This document shows, piece by piece, positions 8,020 through 17,429 of a stretch of 38,539 nt of DNA (position 1 is the first letter of the stretch; each line of letters begins with the position of its first letter). The notes beneath the pieces were generated by a model. It searched no databases. It had not been told where the DNA came from and was given only the letters and a program-made list of their open reading frames with translations. A program made the translations under genes and the position numbers. Origin of the DNA: Treponema sp. (GTDB taxonomy: Bacteria; Spirochaetota; Spirochaetia; Treponematales; Treponemataceae); NCBI GenBank assembly GCA_016293495.1, contig JAEDED010000022.1, positions 1-38,539 of the forward strand, in the 5' to 3' direction.

Positions 8020-9384
8020 TTAATTTGCCCTCTGGATGTAAGTCTGACGGGCTCTGAGCGTAATTTCTACACGGCGGTTTAATGCTCTTCCTTCAGGAGT
8101 TGAGTTATCGCCGCCTTTTGCAGGAACAGTTTCTCCGTAACCGCGGTAACTAAAAAGTTCGCGGTCGATGCCTTCAGAAACGAGAATGTCGATGATTGAT
8201 GTTGCACGTTCAATCGAAAGCATCATCTGGTTTTCTGGCTGACCGATGTCGGCTGTATGACCGCCGATAAAGATAGTGTAGGAATTGCTCTTGAGTGCTT
8301 CTTTAAGAAGATTTGCACATTCAGCGATTCTTTCACGTTCAGCAGGCAGAAGCTCAGGACTGTTAGGAATGAACTTGAGGTTATAGATAAATCTTGGTCC
8401 GACAGGAGTTACTTCAAAGCCGTCCGGGCCTAAAAGCTTCTTTGTAGGATAATTTTTGATTGCGTTGATTGAAGTATAGTAAGCCTCATCTTTGAGAGGC
8501 GCAGCTACATTATAAATAAGCTGTTCTTTTTCGAGAAGGATTACGACTTTTCCCTGGCGCAGAAGGTCAATGTTTTCTGGAACGCACAGGATTTTTAATG
8601 CGTCTTCTTTTTTGATTACGATATCACTTCTGTTTTCGCCGTAACACTGCTGGGCAAGAATATGAAGGGGATTGTTTCCGGCCTGATCCTTGTAGCGCGA
8701 TTCATCGTCTGAATAATCATAGTGCACTGTTCCCTGAGACTTGCAGAAGGAAGGTTCTACCATGTTCTTTTCGTAAATTACATCCATTTCGTCATTAAAA
8801 ATGCGCGGAAAGAAGCTAGGTTCAACATATTCTTTCATATATTCGCCGTGTACGTTAATTTTTCCGCGGGCATCGATAATGATTCCTGTGTATGGACGTG
8901 AAGATACATGTTCTACAGGCTTTTTAAGTCTGTAGGGAGTATTGTGTTTTATGAAAAGGGAATAAACGTTAGGAAGCTTGATCAAGTGATTTGTAGTAAA
9001 GGTTGAAGAATCTTTCTTGAAATATCCGAGAGTACAGTTTGATTCAGAAATGATATCAGAAATGTTCTGGTAAGTAATCTGCTGTTCGAGAATAAGGTCG
9101 CCGAGTTTTCTGTCTGCGTCAATGTTAAGTGTCAAAAGAGGATCTTTAATCAAATCCGGAACTCTAGAATTGATTATATTCATTGCTGTTGTTTTACCGG
9201 AAGGCATATCGATTCGGGCTTTATCAATATCAATGCTGATGTTTGACTTAAATTCCTTTGTAATCCAGTTTACGCTGCTTGTAGATTCAAGAAGGGATGC
9301 GCCTGGAGCAGCAAAGCATAAAGGTAAAAAGCTGAACATTAAAGCAGCTGAAGTTTTTTTAATTTTCTGACTTATCATTTTCAT
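8020..9384 (-). CDS. Exported OmpA-domain protein
   Basis: 454 residues from the preferred start. An N-terminal signal peptide (KKTSAALMFSFLPLCFAAPG) leads into about 300 residues that I do not recognise. The last ~120 residues are an OmpA-type peptidoglycan-binding domain: IFIGGHTADIG, SIERATSIIDIL, YRGYGETVP, and the hallmark GRALNRRVEI near the end. It likely sits in the periplasm or outer membrane, tethered to peptidoglycan. I chose the ATG at 9384, which has GGAG 9 bases upstream, over an in-frame ATG at 9399 with no ribosome binding site. It lies 116 bp downstream of the lipoprotein gene on the same strand, and I see no terminator between it and the TagF-like operon, so readthrough is possible. 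Confidence 0.88.
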   Translation of the reverse strand: MKMISQKIKKTSAALMFSFLPLCFAAPGASLLESTSSVNWITKEFKSNISIDIDKARIDMPSGKTTAMNIINSRVPDLIKDPLLTLNIDADRKLGDLILEQQITYQNISDIISESNCTLGYFKKDSSTFTTNHLIKLPNVYSLFIKHNTPYRLKKPVEHVSSRPYTGIIIDARGKINVHGEYMKEYVEPSFFPRIFNDEMDVIYEKNMVEPSFCKSQGTVHYDYSDDESRYKDQAGNNPLHILAQQCYGENRSDIVIKKEDALKILCVPENIDLLRQGKVVILLEKEQLIYNVAAPLKDEAYYTSINAIKNYPTKKLLGPDGFEVTPVGPRFIYNLKFIPNSPELLPAERERIAECANLLKEALKSNSYTIFIGGHTADIGQPENQMMLSIERATSIIDILVSEGIDRELFSYRGYGETVPAKGGDNSTPEGRALNRRVEITLRARQTYIQRAN

Positions 9385-9500
9385 AAAACCTGACTCCATA
9401 AAATGGAAAAATTCGTTCCCTTTATTGTCGGTATTTTTCTAATGTTTATTAATAGAAGAAACAGTGATAGTACTTTTTTCAAATCTCAGGCCCTTGAAAG

Positions 9501-10559
9501 CTAGAGCATGTCACCAATGTAGATTCCGGCCCATTCCCAGCGGCCATGGATATCAGGGTCAGCAGGAAAGTTAACTTCGCGGAAGTAGAAATACCAGGTA
9601 GGCATTGTTGTCCAGCCTGTTGTGCGAAGGTAAGCTTCGTTCGGTGTAGGGCCAGGAATGAGTTCCTTGTCGCAGGTAATTCTGTTACCGTGCATGTAGT
9701 TTCCCATAGAGAAGGCAACCTGACCGGTGCTTGCATTTTCGTCCTGCTTCCATGAAACTGCAAAGAAGTTGACCTTTGAGCGCATTGCATCAAGTCTGTT
9801 AGGCTGATAGCGGTAAATTGCTTCTCTGATGGCAGCTTCAAGCGATGCAAGGGATCTGAAGGTCCAGTCTTTAGGCGATTTATTAAAGTCAATGAGGGTT
9901 TTTGCGTAGTTATATGCGTCAGGAATGTCAGTAATCTGAATTGATGCTGCGTCCGGCTGCTCAAGGAACATATTGTAGGTTCTGAGGGCTTTTGTCCATT
10001 CCCCGATATTTTCGTATTCGCGGGCAAGACGCATGTACATTTCTGTAATACTTACACTTGAAGGAAATCTGTTTATAAGCTGGTTAAAGTATTTAATGCG
10101 GCTGTCTGAGTTGTGGCTGATTTTAATGAGGTTTTCAAGGCACAGAAAGTGTACTGATTTACCTTCAACTTCGAGGTCCTGATAGTTTTTGATGATTCGT
10201 TCAAAGTAAAACTCAGCCATCGGATCTTCGTTTGTCTGCATGTAGGAATGTGCAACCATCAGAAGCCAGTAGGCATTGAATTTATCCTGAGGGTGAGATT
10301 CAACCCAGTCAGTAAGATATACGATAAGCTCGGCATTCTGTTTATTTGAAAGATATGTAGTTGCGATTTTTTTGATGATGCCGTAGCGGGCTTCTTCAGT
10401 AAGGTTTTCAGAAAGAAGAAGGTCCTGCATCGCCAAAATATTTGCTTCGTAGCCTTCGTTTTTGTCTTTTTTCTTTGCGCAGGAAACTGTTACTGTTAAA
10501 ACAAGCGAGAAGGCAATAATTGAAGTAAGGGTTGAGATTACTTTCTTTCTGGTCATCAT
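9501..10559 (-). CDS. Lipoprotein with TPR-like helical repeats
   Basis: 352 residues. The N-terminus is a lipoprotein signal with a relaxed lipobox ending VTVSC (Cys27), followed by a charged CAKKKDKNEG linker. Residues about 40-200 are helical-repeat in character, with TPR-like pairs such as AYWLLMVAHSYMQTNEDPMA and YMRLAREYENIGEWTKALRT. The C-terminal 130 residues, rich in Trp, Tyr and Phe and ending YFYFREVNFPADPDIHGRWE then WAGIYIGDML, are a separate domain I do not recognise. It is probably anchored to a membrane facing the periplasm. No strong Shine-Dalgarno is visible. It may be co-transcribed with the OmpA-domain gene downstream. Function unknown. Confidence 0.8.
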   Translation of the reverse strand: MMTRKKVISTLTSIIAFSLVLTVTVSCAKKKDKNEGYEANILAMQDLLLSENLTEEARYGIIKKIATTYLSNKQNAELIVYLTDWVESHPQDKFNAYWLLMVAHSYMQTNEDPMAEFYFERIIKNYQDLEVEGKSVHFLCLENLIKISHNSDSRIKYFNQLINRFPSSVSITEMYMRLAREYENIGEWTKALRTYNMFLEQPDAASIQITDIPDAYNYAKTLIDFNKSPKDWTFRSLASLEAAIREAIYRYQPNRLDAMRSKVNFFAVSWKQDENASTGQVAFSMGNYMHGNRITCDKELIPGPTPNEAYLRTTGWTTMPTWYFYFREVNFPADPDIHGRWEWAGIYIGDML

Positions 10560-10676
10560 ATTTTTTTACTTTACCATACAGTTTTGTTATTGGCAAGATT
10601 AGGTTTTTTGTTGTATTCTATAGCGATATCCTGTCATCAGACTGGATTAATCGGTTTTATACTTCGGTGGTGAGTT

Positions 10677-11294
10677 ATGACTTCAAAAAACGATGTAAAA
10701 CTTTTTCGCTCTGTGCTTGCGATAGGCTTTCTTTTTGTTTTAGCTGGTTTGACTTTTATTTTTTCTCTTCCGGCGCACAAAGCAGAAGGCGTTCTTTTTA
10801 TTATATATTTAGCATTAATGTTTATCGGTGCCGTTATGGTTTACTTTTCTCTGGTACTCCATAAAAGCCTTCTTTTATATTTGGGACTTAATGTTTTTAT
10901 ACTTTCAGTCTGTATTATTTTTATTTCCTCAAACAAAGAAAATTATCAGCTTGTAAAATACTGGCCGCTGCTTCTTATTTCTTTTGGCGTTACCCTTATT
11001 CCAAGCGGATATTTCCGTTATAAGAAAATGCAGACTTTTTACGTAATTCCTGCAGTAGCTCTTGTTTTACTGGGAATTTTGTTCAGCCTTTTTGCATTCA
11101 AAATAATTACCATTAAACTCAATGAATTTGTTATATATATGTGGCCGGGAATTTTCCTGACCGCCGGTGCTGTATTGATCGGACTTTATTTTTACGGCGT
11201 TTGCAATAAAAATAAGCTGCTGGAAGAAGTCGATGAAGATGAAGCAGATGATATAAAAGTTTTCACTTCTGGAGATGATGAAGACAATGATTAA
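10677..11294 (+). CDS. Small multi-pass membrane protein with acidic tail, unknown function
   Basis: 205 residues with about six hydrophobic helices between residues 10 and 175 (for example SVLAIGFLFVLAGLTFIFSL and LLLYLGLNVFILSVCIIFIS) and a strongly acidic cytoplasmic-type tail (EEVDEDEADDIK, then SGDDEDND). A GGTGAG ribosome binding site lies just before the ATG. The 3' end overlaps the start of the next gene, so the two are probably translationally coupled and act in the same envelope process. I do not recognise the family. It is divergent from the TPR lipoprotein at 10559. Confidence 0.75.
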   Translation: MTSKNDVKLFRSVLAIGFLFVLAGLTFIFSLPAHKAEGVLFIIYLALMFIGAVMVYFSLVLHKSLLLYLGLNVFILSVCIIFISSNKENYQLVKYWPLLLISFGVTLIPSGYFRYKKMQTFYVIPAVALVLLGILFSLFAFKIITIKLNEFVIYMWPGIFLTAGAVLIGLYFYGVCNKNKLLEEVDEDEADDIKVFTSGDDEDND

Positions 11295-13131
11295 GTTTGA
11301 GAAGCTTTCGGGCTTTTCTGTAAAAATTATAAGTTTCCTCACTGCAGCCTTTGTTGGTTTTGCGTCATGTCAGAGTTCGTCTCAGCAAGTTATTTCCGGG
11401 GCATCTTCTGATATGACTTCAGTATATCAGGCATCACCTGAAGAAAAAAGCGAACAGGCAAATGACCAGAAGAATAATCCCAGAAATAAGAAAACAAACA
11501 ATACTTCTGAATCAACACCTATAAAGGTTGAAAAGAAAAACACTGTATATTTCGGTTCAATCAGCAAAGATGTAATGGACGAAATGCAGATTGCATCACC
11601 TGCAGGCATCAGCCGTGGTCTTAACAAAATGAGAAAGGCTGAGATTGAATATACAGAAAGCGAAAAGGTTCTTTACAACATCACATCAAGATTAATGACT
11701 CTTGTATGGTCACGCGAAGCGCCGCTTGCCGATGTGCCTGAACTCAATTCTGTTTCAGCTCAGGGAAATAACTATCTTGCCCTGATTGATTCTGCGTCAA
11801 AAGGCGTGTTTGAAGAAAGAAAAGGTGAGAAGGACTTCTTTATGACAGTACTGCCGGCGCTGGTTGTACTGTCTTCTTCAACAAATACAGATAATTACGC
11901 AAAGGCCGAAGCTGCCCTGAATGCAGGTCTTAAGATAAAACGCGACTCTGTGCTCTGTAATTACCTTCTTGGTGTTCTTTACAAAAAACAGAAGCAGTAC
12001 GAAAAAGCCCTTGAATATTTTGATAAAGCAACTGAATCAAATACTGTAGTTTTTGAAATCCTTTTTGAAAAATCGGATGTTTTAATCAAGCTCGGAAGAT
12101 ACGATGCCGTTACAAAAATTCTTGACAGGCTTATCGTTCAGTACCCGTCAGATATTCAGATTTTAAAGCTTTATGCAATGGCTTCATTTGAAGTAGGGGA
12201 TTACGCTAAGGCCGAGAGTTTTGCGTCCCAGGTTCTTCAGCAGAATCCGTCTGACCTTGAGTTTGTTCTTTTCCGTGCAAAGATTTTTGTCGAGACCGGG
12301 GAATATTTAAAAGCTTCGTCACTGCTTGATGTATACGCAAAGACATATCCTACACAGCATGAATATCTTCTCCTTCGCGCAAAACTCCAGAAGGAATGGA
12401 ATAAAAATGTTTCGGCTGCTGTTACAACAATTGAAAAAGCAATTTCCCTTTATCCAAAAGATTCAGATATTATTCTCTATGCAGCACAGCTTGCTTCAGA
12501 AACCGGTTATAAAATCAGCGGAAGAACAGGCGGTCAGCTTGCAGATATTATTCTTGCCAAAGATCCGGAGAATATTAAGGGCCTTCAGTATTCCGTACAG
12601 TCAAGCTATAACGAAGCAAATTACGCACAGGCTTACAGTGTCAGTAAAAAACTGATGTCAGTTCAGAACGTTCCGCAGTCAGCAGTATTGATGCATATCA
12701 AAGTCTGCCTTGCCTTAAAATATAATGATGAGGCATGGCGTTATGCTGCAGGTTTGTACGAACGTAATCCTGATGATGTTGATATCATTCAGTATTATAT
12801 AGAAGTAATGATTGCAATAGGAAGGACTCAGAGCGCCTCAAAGCTTATCAATTCGATGCTTTCTGCAAATCCGTCTGCAATATTAAAAAGTTTCCTTTAT
12901 TATGAGAGAAGCTTTTTGACTTCAAATGAAAGTACAATGCTTTCTGACCTCCGTTCCAGCCTTATCTCAAATCCACGTAACTCTGATGCGCTTTTCAGAA
13001 TGTACCAGATTTATTTCAAGAGAAAGGACTACCGCAAGGCTCAGTATTACCTTAAACAGGTAGTTTCGCTCAATCCAAACGACGAAACATACCTTCGCCT
13101 CAACAAAGAACTTGATCAGCTCGTAAAATAG
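11275..13131 (+). CDS. Large TPR lipoprotein
   Basis: 618 residues in the longest form. A lipoprotein signal ends at GFASC (Cys32), followed by a low-complexity Ser/Gln/Lys/Asn linker of about 60 residues. From residue 150 the protein is built of TPR units, seen in LLGVLYKKQKQYEKALEYFD, YAMASFEVGDYAKAESFASQ and YFKRKDYRKAQYYLKQVVSL. Such proteins act as assembly scaffolds, probably in the periplasm. The start is uncertain: ATG 11275 abuts GGAG with no spacer, ATG 11278 has a 3-base spacer and ATG 11287 has a 12-base spacer. The shortest form starts at the beginning of the signal peptide and overlaps the upstream gene by 8 bases. Specific role unknown. Confidence 0.85.
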   Translation: MMKTMIKFEKLSGFSVKIISFLTAAFVGFASCQSSSQQVISGASSDMTSVYQASPEEKSEQANDQKNNPRNKKTNNTSESTPIKVEKKNTVYFGSISKDVMDEMQIASPAGISRGLNKMRKAEIEYTESEKVLYNITSRLMTLVWSREAPLADVPELNSVSAQGNNYLALIDSASKGVFEERKGEKDFFMTVLPALVVLSSSTNTDNYAKAEAALNAGLKIKRDSVLCNYLLGVLYKKQKQYEKALEYFDKATESNTVVFEILFEKSDVLIKLGRYDAVTKILDRLIVQYPSDIQILKLYAMASFEVGDYAKAESFASQVLQQNPSDLEFVLFRAKIFVETGEYLKASSLLDVYAKTYPTQHEYLLLRAKLQKEWNKNVSAAVTTIEKAISLYPKDSDIILYAAQLASETGYKISGRTGGQLADIILAKDPENIKGLQYSVQSSYNEANYAQAYSVSKKLMSVQNVPQSAVLMHIKVCLALKYNDEAWRYAAGLYERNPDDVDIIQYYIEVMIAIGRTQSASKLINSMLSANPSAILKSFLYYERSFLTSNESTMLSDLRSSLISNPRNSDALFRMYQIYFKRKDYRKAQYYLKQVVSLNPNDETYLRLNKELDQLVK

Positions 13132-13162
13132 ATAAAATCTATCTATTGTACTCATAATTTAA

Positions 13163-13192
13163 TTGACCAATGTTTAAAATCTGTGATATGCT
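13163..13192 (+). promoter_or_regulatory. Candidate promoter of the yajC-secD-secF operon
   Basis: TTGACC (13163-13168), 18-bp spacer, TATGCT (13187-13192); a TATAAT lies a few bases further on with a poorer upstream partner. A strong Shine-Dalgarno (AGGAAGGAAA) precedes the yajC ATG at 13235. Confidence 0.45.
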
Positions 13193-13234
13193 TTATAATC
13201 TAATATTCTAATAAAAAAATAGGAAGGAAATAAT

Positions 13235-13648
13235 ATGTCTATTTTAAATTTTTTGCAAAGCGGAACAAATGGTGGAAGCCTTACAGGTTCTTTAGTAATG
13301 ATCGGTTTGATGATTGTTATCTTCTACTTCTTCCTCATTCGTCCACAGAAAAAGCAGGAAAAAGAAACTAAAAGAATGATTGATGCACTTAAAAAGGGTG
13401 ATAAAATTGTTACTATCGGTGGAATCTACGGAACAGTATTCTCAGTAAAAGATTCTACAGTAGTTGTAAAAGTTGATGATTCTACAAAAATTGAATTTAC
13501 AAAAACTGCAATTTCTAGAGTTGTAACTGAAGCTCCTGCTGAAGCACCTGCAAAAGCAGAAGAACCAGCTGAAGAAGCAGAAAAAGCTCCTGCTAAAAAA
13601 GCAACTGCAAAAAAATCTACAACTAAAAAGGCTTCAAAAGCTAAATAA
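13235..13648 (+). CDS. yajC: Sec translocon accessory protein YajC, with an Ala/Lys/Glu tail
   Basis: 137 residues. YajC is the small single-pass partner of SecDF that supports Sec-dependent export. The signature is the membrane helix followed by FFLIRPQKKQEKE (about residues 31-43) and the compact domain KKGDKIVTIGGIYGTVFSVK. It lies immediately upstream of secD and secF, the usual order. The C-terminal ~38 residues are an Ala-Pro-Glu then Ala-Lys-Ser-Thr repeat tail (from EAPAEAPAKAEEPAEEAEKA to the KASKAK end) that makes it longer than typical YajC and basic at the end. Confidence 0.96.
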   Translation: MSILNFLQSGTNGGSLTGSLVMIGLMIVIFYFFLIRPQKKQEKETKRMIDALKKGDKIVTIGGIYGTVFSVKDSTVVVKVDDSTKIEFTKTAISRVVTEAPAEAPAKAEEPAEEAEKAPAKKATAKKSTTKKASKAK

Positions 13649-13675
13649 TAAAAAATAACCTGGAGTTATAACAAA

Positions 13676-15475
13676 ATGAAGAAAAGAACTCGTTTTCTTA
13701 TTATCCTTGCTGTATTAGGCTTTTGTTTTTACTGTCTCTGGCCTTCAATTCAGTGGTACTTCAACGTTCCTGAAGCAGATCAGACAATCGCAATGAAAAC
13801 AAGAGAACAGATCAGAGACCTTGCGATCGAAATGGCTGTTGAATCTGTTGAAAAACTCGAAAAAGAAGTTAAGGAAAATCCTAACGCTGCCGTTTCTAAC
13901 GAATACAGCTGGCTCGTAAAGGAATCAAAGGCTAACTACAATGCTTATAAGAAAGATATTCCAGCTGACATGACAGTTTCTGCTATGTTCCAGGGATTCT
14001 GTTTCGGTTACAATGCTGATACAGACGAACAGAAAAAAGAAGCTGCTATCTCTATTCACAATAAGCTTGTTACTTTGTTCCAGGATCATTACCGCGAAAA
14101 TATTCTCAAGAACAAGAATTATTACACAAATGCCGTTAAAATGGGTCTCGACCTTCAGGGCGGTGTAAACATCATCATTCGCGCTGATCTTGATGCTGCA
14201 ATCGAAGCTAAAAAAGCTGCCGGAAGTGAACTCAAATCTGACGAAATTTCATATTTCAAACAGCAGGCTATGACATCTGCAATCGAAACTATCAAGAGTC
14301 GTATCGACCGTTTCGGTTTGACAGAACCAGTTATCCGCCAGCAGGGTGAAGACAGAATCTATATTGAAATTCCTGGTGCAGGTCAGAATGAATCTATTAA
14401 TGCAATCGTACAGGGTAAAGGTCTTTTGAATTTCCGCCTTGTTGATGATGCTGCAAATGAAGAATTCTCTAAGTACTACATGAATCACTCTACAACAACA
14501 TTTGATGCAAAAGGAAATCTCCTTGATCCATCAATTATTCCTGAAGACTGCGAAGTTCTCGGTTATTACGTAAAAGACGAATATGGCCTTGATCAGTTTG
14601 TAAACTGGATTGTTGTAAAGAAAGATATCTCTCTTGATGGTAGACATATTAAGACTGTAAATATTTCAAGAGACAAGTTAGGACAGACTGGTGTTGACCT
14701 TACACTTGATTATGAAGGCGCTTCAATTTTTGCTGATGTAACTGCTAAGAACGTTAAAAAACGTCTTGCTATTATCAGCGACAATAAAGTTAAATCAGCT
14801 CCAGTAATTAAGGGTGCAATTCCAGGCGGAAACGTTCGTGTAGACGGATTCGGATTGGAAGAAGCTCAGAACCTCCAGAAGGTTTTGGAAACTGCTTCAC
14901 TTGATGTACCTCTTATTATTGAAAGCCAGCAGATTATTGGTGCCGCTCTCGGAGAAAAACAGCAGATTGCTGCTGCAAAAGCTTTGGTTATCGGTCTTGC
15001 TTTGATCATTATCTTTATGCTCGTATTCTATAAAGGTGCCGGATTTAATGCCGTTTTAGCTCAGATCCTCAACCTTTTCATCGTATTCTCTGTATTGTCA
15101 GGTTTGAACCAGACTTTAACATTGCCTGGTATTGCAGGTATGATTCTTACAATCGGTATGGCCGTAGATGCCAACGTAATTATCTTTGAACGTATCAAAG
15201 AAGAACTTCGCGTTGGAAAGAGCCGTGCTGCTGCTATTGAATCAGGATTTGACGGTGCTTTCTGGGCAATTATGGACTCTAACATTACAACATTCATTGC
15301 TGCATTATTCCTTTCTATCCTTGGTACAGGATCTATCAAAGGTTTCGCAATCACATTGGCAATCGGTGTATTGTCTTCAGTATTTACAGCATTGTTCGTA
15401 TCTAGACTTATCTTTGATGTTGGAACAGAACTTCACAACAAAAAGAAGGTAAGCATCAGCTGGAGGATTAAGTAA
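13676..15475 (+). CDS. secD: Protein translocase subunit SecD
   Basis: 599 residues. SecD, with SecF, uses the proton motive force to pull exported proteins through the SecYEG channel. The N-terminal membrane helix is followed by a lineage-specific region of about 130 residues, then KMGLDLQGGVNIII, the P1-type periplasmic region (IKSRIDRFGLTEPVIRQQGE), and from about residue 430 the five remaining membrane helices with the conserved GMAVDANVIIFERIKEEL. GGAG lies 11 bases before the ATG. The stop overlaps the secF start by one base (TAATG). Confidence 0.97.
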   Translation: MKKRTRFLIILAVLGFCFYCLWPSIQWYFNVPEADQTIAMKTREQIRDLAIEMAVESVEKLEKEVKENPNAAVSNEYSWLVKESKANYNAYKKDIPADMTVSAMFQGFCFGYNADTDEQKKEAAISIHNKLVTLFQDHYRENILKNKNYYTNAVKMGLDLQGGVNIIIRADLDAAIEAKKAAGSELKSDEISYFKQQAMTSAIETIKSRIDRFGLTEPVIRQQGEDRIYIEIPGAGQNESINAIVQGKGLLNFRLVDDAANEEFSKYYMNHSTTTFDAKGNLLDPSIIPEDCEVLGYYVKDEYGLDQFVNWIVVKKDISLDGRHIKTVNISRDKLGQTGVDLTLDYEGASIFADVTAKNVKKRLAIISDNKVKSAPVIKGAIPGGNVRVDGFGLEEAQNLQKVLETASLDVPLIIESQQIIGAALGEKQQIAAAKALVIGLALIIIFMLVFYKGAGFNAVLAQILNLFIVFSVLSGLNQTLTLPGIAGMILTIGMAVDANVIIFERIKEELRVGKSRAAAIESGFDGAFWAIMDSNITTFIAALFLSILGTGSIKGFAITLAIGVLSSVFTALFVSRLIFDVGTELHNKKKVSISWRIK

Positions 15476-16401
15476 TGAAAAAGAGAATTAATTTTAGCAA
15501 GGCTTTTCTTCCTTGTGCAATTTTCAGTGCCCTCCTTATTGTTGGTGGTGTAATCAGTATCGTTACTCGTGGAATTAACTTCGGTATCGACTTTAAGTCA
15601 GGTTACATTGAAGAAGTTCAGATTGCAGCTGATAAAGATTCATCTGTAGATTCTGTACGTTCTGCATTGTCTGCTAACACTGGAGTGTCTGTAAAAGGAA
15701 TCGGTGCTGACAGCGATAAAGCATATCAGATCCGCATTGGTGCTGATAAACAGAATGACTCAATTCTTGAATCAGTAAATGCTGCTCTCGAAAATACATT
15801 CGGAAAAGAATCGGTAACAGTTCTTAAGACTGACTTTATCGGTTCGACACTTTCAAGTTCATTGGCATTCCAGTCAATTCTTCTTTTGCTTGGAACAATG
15901 ATCTGTATCTGGATTTATGCATCTATCCGCTTCCGCTGGGACTTCGCCCTCGGTGCTATCATTGCGTTGATTCATGATACTTTGATTATGTTTGCTTTCC
16001 TTGCTGTATTCCAGATTGAATTCAGTACAACTACAATCGCTGCTGTTCTTACAATCATCGGTTACTCAATCAACGATACTGTCGTTATTCTTGACCGTGT
16101 TCGTCAGAACATCCAGAAGCTTGAAGTTAAATCATTCAAAGAAGTTATTGATCAGTCACTTTCAGAAACACTCACAAGATCTATCATTACAACTGTAACA
16201 ACATTGTTCGCAGTAGTTTCATTGTATATCTTTACAACTGGTGCTATTCAGGACTTTGCTCTTGCATTGATTGTTGGTCTCGTAAGTGGATGTTACTCAT
16301 CAATCTTCATTTCAAGTGCATTCATTGCATTGGTTCGCAAAAACTGGAAGCCTGAATATGGTCTCCATGCTTTTACAAAAAGAGAACCAAAAGTAAACTA
16401 A
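15475..16401 (+). CDS. secF: Protein translocase subunit SecF
   Basis: 308 residues, the usual length. Partner of SecD in protein export. The N-terminal helix is followed by GINFGIDFKSGYIEEVQ, where the common GIDFxGG motif reads GIDFKSG. Then comes a short periplasmic domain and a bundle of five membrane helices with GYSINDTVVILDRVRQN, matching the conserved SecF motif. The start overlaps the secD stop and is served by GGAGG in the secD end. A very strong terminator follows, so yajC-secD-secF is a closed operon. Confidence 0.97.
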   Translation: MKKRINFSKAFLPCAIFSALLIVGGVISIVTRGINFGIDFKSGYIEEVQIAADKDSSVDSVRSALSANTGVSVKGIGADSDKAYQIRIGADKQNDSILESVNAALENTFGKESVTVLKTDFIGSTLSSSLAFQSILLLLGTMICIWIYASIRFRWDFALGAIIALIHDTLIMFAFLAVFQIEFSTTTIAAVLTIIGYSINDTVVILDRVRQNIQKLEVKSFKEVIDQSLSETLTRSIITTVTTLFAVVSLYIFTTGAIQDFALALIVGLVSGCYSSIFISSAFIALVRKNWKPEYGLHAFTKREPKVN

Positions 16402-16440
16402 TTTAATTTTCAGTAACTTTTTACTGGTAATTATTGATTG

Positions 16441-16478
16441 AAAAGTCATTTCAGATTTAATCTGGAATGACTTTTTTA
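16441..16478 (+). terminator. Rho-independent terminator after secF
   Basis: A stem of about 15 bp (AAGTCATTTCAGATT at 16443-16457 with AATCTGGAATGACTT at 16459-16473, one G-U pair) runs into TTTTTT. It also carries the likely -35 element of the ispH promoter. Confidence 0.93.
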
Positions 16479-16495
16479 TTGTTTAAATGTAAACT
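16467..16495 (+). promoter_or_regulatory. Candidate ispH promoter placed for a leaderless mRNA
   Basis: ATGACT (16467-16472), 17-bp spacer, TAAACT (16490-16495). Transcription would begin about 7 bases on, at or next to the ATG at 16502. No Shine-Dalgarno sequence is present. Confidence 0.4.
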
Positions 16496-16501
16496 ATAGA
16501 T

Positions 16502-17395
16502 ATGAATGTAATAAAAGCAGATACACTCGGATACTGCATGGGAGTTCGGCGTGCAGTTGAAAGTGCCGAAGTTGCCCTTAAAGAATATAAAGAAAAAAAA
16601 GTTTATTCCCTTGGTTCCCTGATCCATAATACTGTTGCTCTCGAGGAACTTGAACAGAAGGGCCTTCGTGTGCTTGAGGAAAAAGATCTCGAATCAATTG
16701 ATTCAAATACCGTAGTTGTAATCCGCGCGCATGGAATCAGTCCTAAGGTTAAAGCTAAAATTGAAAATCAGAAAGCATCAGTTATTGATGCTACCTGTCC
16801 GCGTGTGACTGTAAGTCAGAACAGGGTAGCAGAATTTTCATCAAAAGGATACGGAATTATTTTAGCCGGTGATAAAGGTCACGCAGAAGTTGAAGGTATC
16901 CGCGGTTTTGCTTTAGGAAATTTTTTCTGTGTTCAGAATCTTGATGAAGCACGCGAACTTGTAAATTCCCCTGAATTAAAAAAAACTGAAAGCCTTAAAA
17001 ATTCCCCTAAAGAAAAATACCTTTTATTATGTCAGACAACTTTCAGCCCTCAGGAGTTTGAAAAGATTTCGGACTTTCTTAAAAAACACATTTCAAATCT
17101 TGAGGTTATAAACACAATCTGTCCTGCGACACAGCAGAGACAGGATGCGCTTGAAAGACTTTGCAAAGTTGTCGACGGAGTTGTTGTTGTCGGCGGAAAA
17201 AAATCTGCAAACACAATCCGTCTTTATCAGAAGGCGGCAGGTTTTGTAAAAAATGTAGTTCATATTGAAAAAGCAGATGAGATTCCTGATTTTTTTAAGA
17301 ATCTTAAAACGGTTGGGGTAACGGCAGGTGCGAGTACACCTGATAATGTAATTGATGAAGTTGTAAGCAGATTATACGGGCAATGCCTGTCTTGA
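16502..17395 (+). CDS. ispH: 4-hydroxy-3-methylbut-2-enyl diphosphate reductase IspH (LytB)
   Basis: 297 residues. Last enzyme of the MEP isoprenoid pathway; it converts HMBPP to IPP and DMAPP with an iron-sulfur cluster. The three cluster ligands are Cys12 (GYCMGVRRAV), Cys99 (DATCPRV) and Cys207 (NTICPAT). Substrate-binding His42 (LIHNTVA), His77 (RAHGIS) and His127 (KGHAEVEG) are present, as is the final VGVTAGASTPDNVI. A Lys/Ser-rich insert near 157-172 (NSPELKKTESLKNSPKEK) is unusual. The start is fixed by the conserved N-terminus yet has no ribosome binding site, consistent with a leaderless mRNA. Confidence 0.97.
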   Translation: MNVIKADTLGYCMGVRRAVESAEVALKEYKEKKVYSLGSLIHNTVALEELEQKGLRVLEEKDLESIDSNTVVVIRAHGISPKVKAKIENQKASVIDATCPRVTVSQNRVAEFSSKGYGIILAGDKGHAEVEGIRGFALGNFFCVQNLDEARELVNSPELKKTESLKNSPKEKYLLLCQTTFSPQEFEKISDFLKKHISNLEVINTICPATQQRQDALERLCKVVDGVVVVGGKKSANTIRLYQKAAGFVKNVVHIEKADEIPDFFKNLKTVGVTAGASTPDNVIDEVVSRLYGQCLS

Positions 17396-17420
17396 AAATT
17401 CAAGCATATTCAGTTATACT
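17392..17420 (+). promoter_or_regulatory. ndk promoter placed for a near-leaderless mRNA
   Basis: TTGAAA (17392-17397, overlapping the ispH stop), 17-bp spacer, TATACT (17415-17420). The predicted start is near 17427, three bases before the ndk ATG at 17430. No Shine-Dalgarno sequence is visible. Confidence 0.6.
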
Positions 17421-17429
17421 ATTAAAATT

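Noticed and set aside
9385..9399. Upstream ATG of the OmpA-domain protein
   Set aside because: It has no ribosome binding site, whereas the ATG at 9384 has GGAG at good distance and starts the signal peptide.
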